64,000 nt of DNA from CAWUEX02 sp963921305 (GTDB taxonomy: Bacteria > Pseudomonadota > Alphaproteobacteria > Rhodospirillales > Rhodospirillaceae): assembly GCA_963921305.4 (NCBI GenBank), contig CAWUEX030000002.1, positions 2,232,001 through 2,296,000 on the forward strand, read 5' to 3'. The notes beneath the pieces were generated by a model. It was not told the DNA's origin. It worked only from the letters and a program-made list of their open reading frames with translations, and made no database searches. This document shows, one piece after another, positions 61,847 through 64,000 of the stretch; the stretch's first letter is position 1; every line of letters starts with the position of its first letter. Made by a program: the position numbers and the translations under genes.

Positions 61847-62650
61847 CTAAGCCTTTCTGTCGTATTCAACTTTGAGATATCCGGAGCCCCCGCTGCCGCC
61901 TGGACCGCCATTGTACCCACCGCCCGATCCGCCAGCGCCCGAGTTGGCGGCTGCGCTCTGGCCAGCACCTTGTGTTGTGTTGCCGCCGCTGCCGCGTAAG
62001 CCGCCACCGCCGCCACCGCCGCCCCACGACGCCCTGACGCCGCCAAGGCCGATGCCAAGGCCGTTGTTGCCGCCAGCACGGCTAAACACGGCCGTGCGGT
62101 CCCCACCAACAGCACCGGCACCGCCGTATGCACCTTCATACACGGCGTCTTCTTCCTGAGCGGTGCCCGATATCACAAGCCCCGCACCGCTGGGATTGTT
62201 GGGGTGCCACGCAAGAACCGTATCGCCGTTGGCTCCTTTGGCACCACCGGACAGAGTCAGGTGCGATCCGAAAGATGTGGCTCCGCCGTTGCCGCCGCCG
62301 GCACCGATGGTCACTGTCACGTCTTCACCCGGATCGAGCTCGACTTTGTAGCGCACGCAATAATCACCGGCCTGCCCGCCTTGGGCTGATCGTCCGTATG
62401 CCGTCGGTGTCGAGTCTGAGCCGCCGCCACCACCACCACCACAGGCAGTGACCCACACGTCGACCTTACCCGCGGCATTGAGAATGGCGCCGTCGCTCTT
62501 GGTCAGGGCTGTGAAAGTGCCGTTGGCTAAAAACTCCTGCGACTCACGCACTTTTTCCGGCACGGCGACCTGGGGTGTGAGGGCGAAGCCATAGAGCCGT
62601 GACTGCGCAGGATCGGCGCTGGCAAAACCGTAAAGTCCGCTCCCTGCCAT
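61847..62650 (-). CDS. Glycine-rich tail-fibre-like protein B
   Basis: This 267-residue protein starts MAGSGLYGFASADPAQSRLY, has an FLANGTFTAL strand, CGGGGGGGSDST, the VELDPGEDVTVTIGAGGG turn also seen in protein A, and a Gly-rich C-terminus ending SGYLKVEYD. It is the second member of the same Gly_rich_2-like class but is not a simple copy. It starts two bases after the preceding structural gene, with GGATCCGTAACC upstream. Together with gene A it probably forms the distal part of a tail or adhesive appendage. Confidence 0.75.
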   Translation of the reverse strand: MAGSGLYGFASADPAQSRLYGFALTPQVAVPEKVRESQEFLANGTFTALTKSDGAILNAAGKVDVWVTACGGGGGGGSDSTPTAYGRSAQGGQAGDYCVRYKVELDPGEDVTVTIGAGGGNGGATSFGSHLTLSGGAKGANGDTVLAWHPNNPSGAGLVISGTAQEEDAVYEGAYGGAGAVGGDRTAVFSRAGGNNGLGIGLGGVRASWGGGGGGGGLRGSGGNTTQGAGQSAAANSGAGGSGGGYNGGPGGSGGSGYLKVEYDRKA

Positions 62651-62652
62651 GG

Positions 62653-63078
62653 TTACGGATCCGCGCGATTGTAATCGCCGCCTTCGGCGATGATTTTGAA
62701 CGTCTCGGCCTTCCGCGGTGCAGCCCCCAACTTCCAACCAGAAGGCAGGTGGATCGGCATCTTGTCTGTCGTGTTGATTTCGTCCCACACCACGCGAAAC
62801 GGCGCGTTGTTATCGTCCACAGTTCCAACGGCCGTGACCGCGGCATAGTCGAGGTAGTGCCAGCCTGTTCCATCGTGGAGGAAAAAATTCACGCGGCCCG
62901 CTGTCGTAGCGGCTGTCGCGTTAATGCGCAGACGTGAAATGCGGGTGCCATCCGCACCGGCAGCCGCGGTGACGTCGGCAATTGTGCCGGTGCCGTCTAC
63001 GGCCGTATTGGCTGTGGCAAGGGCGGCCTCGCCGAGGATAGGTTTTTCCGTGAATACGGGATCGCGGTTAGATGCCAT
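62653..63078 (-). CDS. Phage-structure-like beta-rich protein
   Basis: This 141-residue protein has many Ala/Thr and alternating hydrophobics (AALATANTAVDGTGTIADVT, TAGRVNFFLHDGTGWHYLD), predicted as beta-sandwich with no signal peptide. This is a common style for head- or tail-decorating proteins of prophages. AGGAGTTTTAAAGATC precedes the ATG. It lies between the collagen-like gene and glycine-rich gene B on the same strand. No specific family recognised. Confidence 0.65.
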   Translation of the reverse strand: MASNRDPVFTEKPILGEAALATANTAVDGTGTIADVTAAAGADGTRISRLRINATAATTAGRVNFFLHDGTGWHYLDYAAVTAVGTVDDNNAPFRVVWDEINTTDKMPIHLPSGWKLGAAPRKAETFKIIAEGGDYNRADP

Positions 63079-63102
63079 GATCTTTAAAACTCCTGAAAAG
63101 TG

Positions 63103-63591
63103 TTAAGTGAAATTGGCCCAGTTAAACAGTTTGAGGGCCGGAGAAGGGTTTGCCCCATCGGCTCCAGCCGGTCCGGTGGCACCGGTTGCGCCGGGTGGGG
63201 CGGACAGTTGCACGGTCCAGGCGGCCAGGGTGCCGCTGCCGGCGGTGCGGGTGACATCGATAGTGATGTCGTTATTGGTGCGGCCGGTGATCTGACCGGT
63301 CATCCAGTTGGTTGTTGGTGCCACCGTGTCGGTGATCAGTACAAAGTCACCGGCGGCGAAGGGAATGTCCTGGGCCAAGGTCAGCGGGCCGATAGACCCG
63401 GTGCCGATGGTCAGCGACGTTGTGGACGTCGTGCGCATGGTCGTCGTGGAGTCCGCCAGGGTGTCCAGCAGCATGGTGATGAACTTGGAATTGACGCGCC
63501 AGCCGCCGTTGGCCAGCCCGTTGGGGTTGGTCGAAGCGTCGTAGGGGGAGTCGTTGTAGGTGTTGCCGTTAACGGTAATCGATTTGGCCAT
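63103..63591 (-). CDS. Tail-like protein with short collagen-type repeat
   Basis: This 162-residue protein has an N-terminal SITVNGNTYNDSPYDAST, a Thr/Ser-rich beta region (TTTMRTTSTTSLTIGTGS), then GATGATGPAGADGA (about 134-147), a short Gly-X-Y collagen-like stretch typical of phage tail fibres and their trimer zippers, and a hydrophobic end. GAAGGAGG precedes the ATG. First complete gene of the minus-strand tail-like run visible here. Confidence 0.7.
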   Translation of the reverse strand: MAKSITVNGNTYNDSPYDASTNPNGLANGGWRVNSKFITMLLDTLADSTTTMRTTSTTSLTIGTGSIGPLTLAQDIPFAAGDFVLITDTVAPTTNWMTGQITGRTNNDITIDVTRTAGSGTLAAWTVQLSAPPGATGATGPAGADGANPSPALKLFNWANFT

Positions 63592-63672
63592 CGAATTCTG
63601 TGCCTCCTTCTAACGGGTGTGAAGTGATGTCGTGCGCGGCGGTGCCGGTTGTGTGACGAGCAGGCGCAAAGC

Positions 63673-64000
63673 TCATTTTTTGGGACTCACACGTGGCTTG
63701 GCTTTTGCCGTCTTGGTTTTGGCTTTGGTCTTTGCCGTGGCTTTCGCTCTTGAAGCGATTTTTGCTTTCGCTTTCGCTTTCGTTTTCGGCTTTGCTTTAG
63801 ATGCCGTTTTGGCCTTCGCTTTTGTTTTCGTTTTGGCTTTCGCCTTCGGTGCTTTCTTTTTTGGCGCGGTCTTCTTCGCACCGGTCTTCTTCGCCCTGGC
63901 AGATTTGGCGGATGGACCGTCAATTCCGGGGTTGACCGTCATGGTCTCAGGGTCAATCGTGTCCCCTTCGGTGATCTTCATGCCGGTCACATCGATCTGT
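63673..64000 (-). CDS. Protein with a lysine/alanine-rich histone-H1-like tail (5' end outside window)
   Basis: The frame runs off the right edge (QIDVTGMKITEGDTIDPETM precedes the tail), so this is probably the C-terminus of a longer protein, although a GTG at 63990 could be a start. The last 75 residues are almost only Lys, Ala, Thr, Pro and Arg in (A/T)KxK-type repeats and lack acidic residues, like histone-H1-like or ribosome-tail extensions that bind nucleic acids. An entry in the tail-like cluster suggests a structural protein with a DNA-binding or polyanion-binding end. Confidence 0.6.
   Translation of the reverse strand, partial: QIDVTGMKITEGDTIDPETMTVNPGIDGPSAKSARAKKTGAKKTAPKKKAPKAKAKTKTKAKAKTASKAKPKTKAKAKAKIASRAKATAKTKAKTKTAKAKPRVSPKK

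Noticed and set aside
60259..62650. Repetitive glycine codons considered as CRISPR or satellite repeats
   Set aside because: The repetition follows the glycine-rich protein sequence and lacks regular spacer structure.

Overview
The window is GC-rich, densely coded DNA that looks like an alphaproteobacterial chromosome, probably a free-living or marine Rhodospirillales-like bacterium. This rests on several observations: Tat-exported enzymes, a FecI/FecR/TonB-receptor locus, TRAP transport, an RpoN-type psp locus, AmmeMemoRadiSam genes, many 4-nt ATGA/GTGA overlaps, and an HGG-motif gene pair of a kind often seen in Alphaproteobacteria. The taxonomic placement is inference from gene content. 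No rRNA, tRNA or CRISPR array was seen.

Layout. 1-4.4 kb: a double-domain secreted alpha/beta hydrolase running off the left edge, an amidohydrolase without its HxH motif, two small proteins and a PEP mutase/isocitrate lyase-like enzyme. 4.6-14.4 kb: polyphosphate:AMP phosphotransferase, a MarR operon with twin perfect operators, an azoreductase/LysR pair, a MerR-TipAS regulator, a PfpI/SUMF1-like operon, a frameshifted PAS gene, GNAT and VOC genes. 14.5-16.4 kb: a small accessory patch with a HicB-like two-gene module, an HGG-motif pair and a cluster of repeats. 16.4-25.5 kb: a coherent uptake locus made of an ECF sigma factor, FecR, a TonB receptor with an STN signalling domain, and three Tat-exported M24 metallohydrolase paralogues. 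25.5-29.7 kb: a c-type cytochrome, small membrane proteins and a TRAP transporter. 29.8-39.7 kb: signalling genes (two degenerate receiver proteins flanking amrA/amrB/amrS, an MHYT hybrid kinase, a frameshifted REC-EAL protein, a response regulator). 39.8-49.7 kb: an orphan ABC substrate-binding protein, an RraA-like protein, Uup, a TPR protein, and the psp operon with its activator and a sigma-54 promoter. 49.7-57.2 kb: a tightly overlapping five-gene minus-strand operon and a divergent amidohydrolase/pseudo-amidohydrolase pair. 57.3-60.2 kb: an AT-richer island of surface-glycan-type transferases. 60.2-64 kb: a minus-strand run of glycine-rich and collagen-like, phage-tail-like genes.

Strongest leads: (1) the FecIR/TonB/M24-trio locus, in which all three M24 proteins have Asp in place of one conserved metal-ligand Glu; (2) the coupled amidohydrolase pair whose second member has lost every metal ligand; (3) the HicB-like operon with a perfect inverted-repeat operator and a perfect hairpin across its last stop codon; (4) the tandem-duplicated secreted hydrolase. 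Two genes (PAS at 12.9 kb, EAL at 38.5 kb) carry single-base frameshifts that may be assembly errors.
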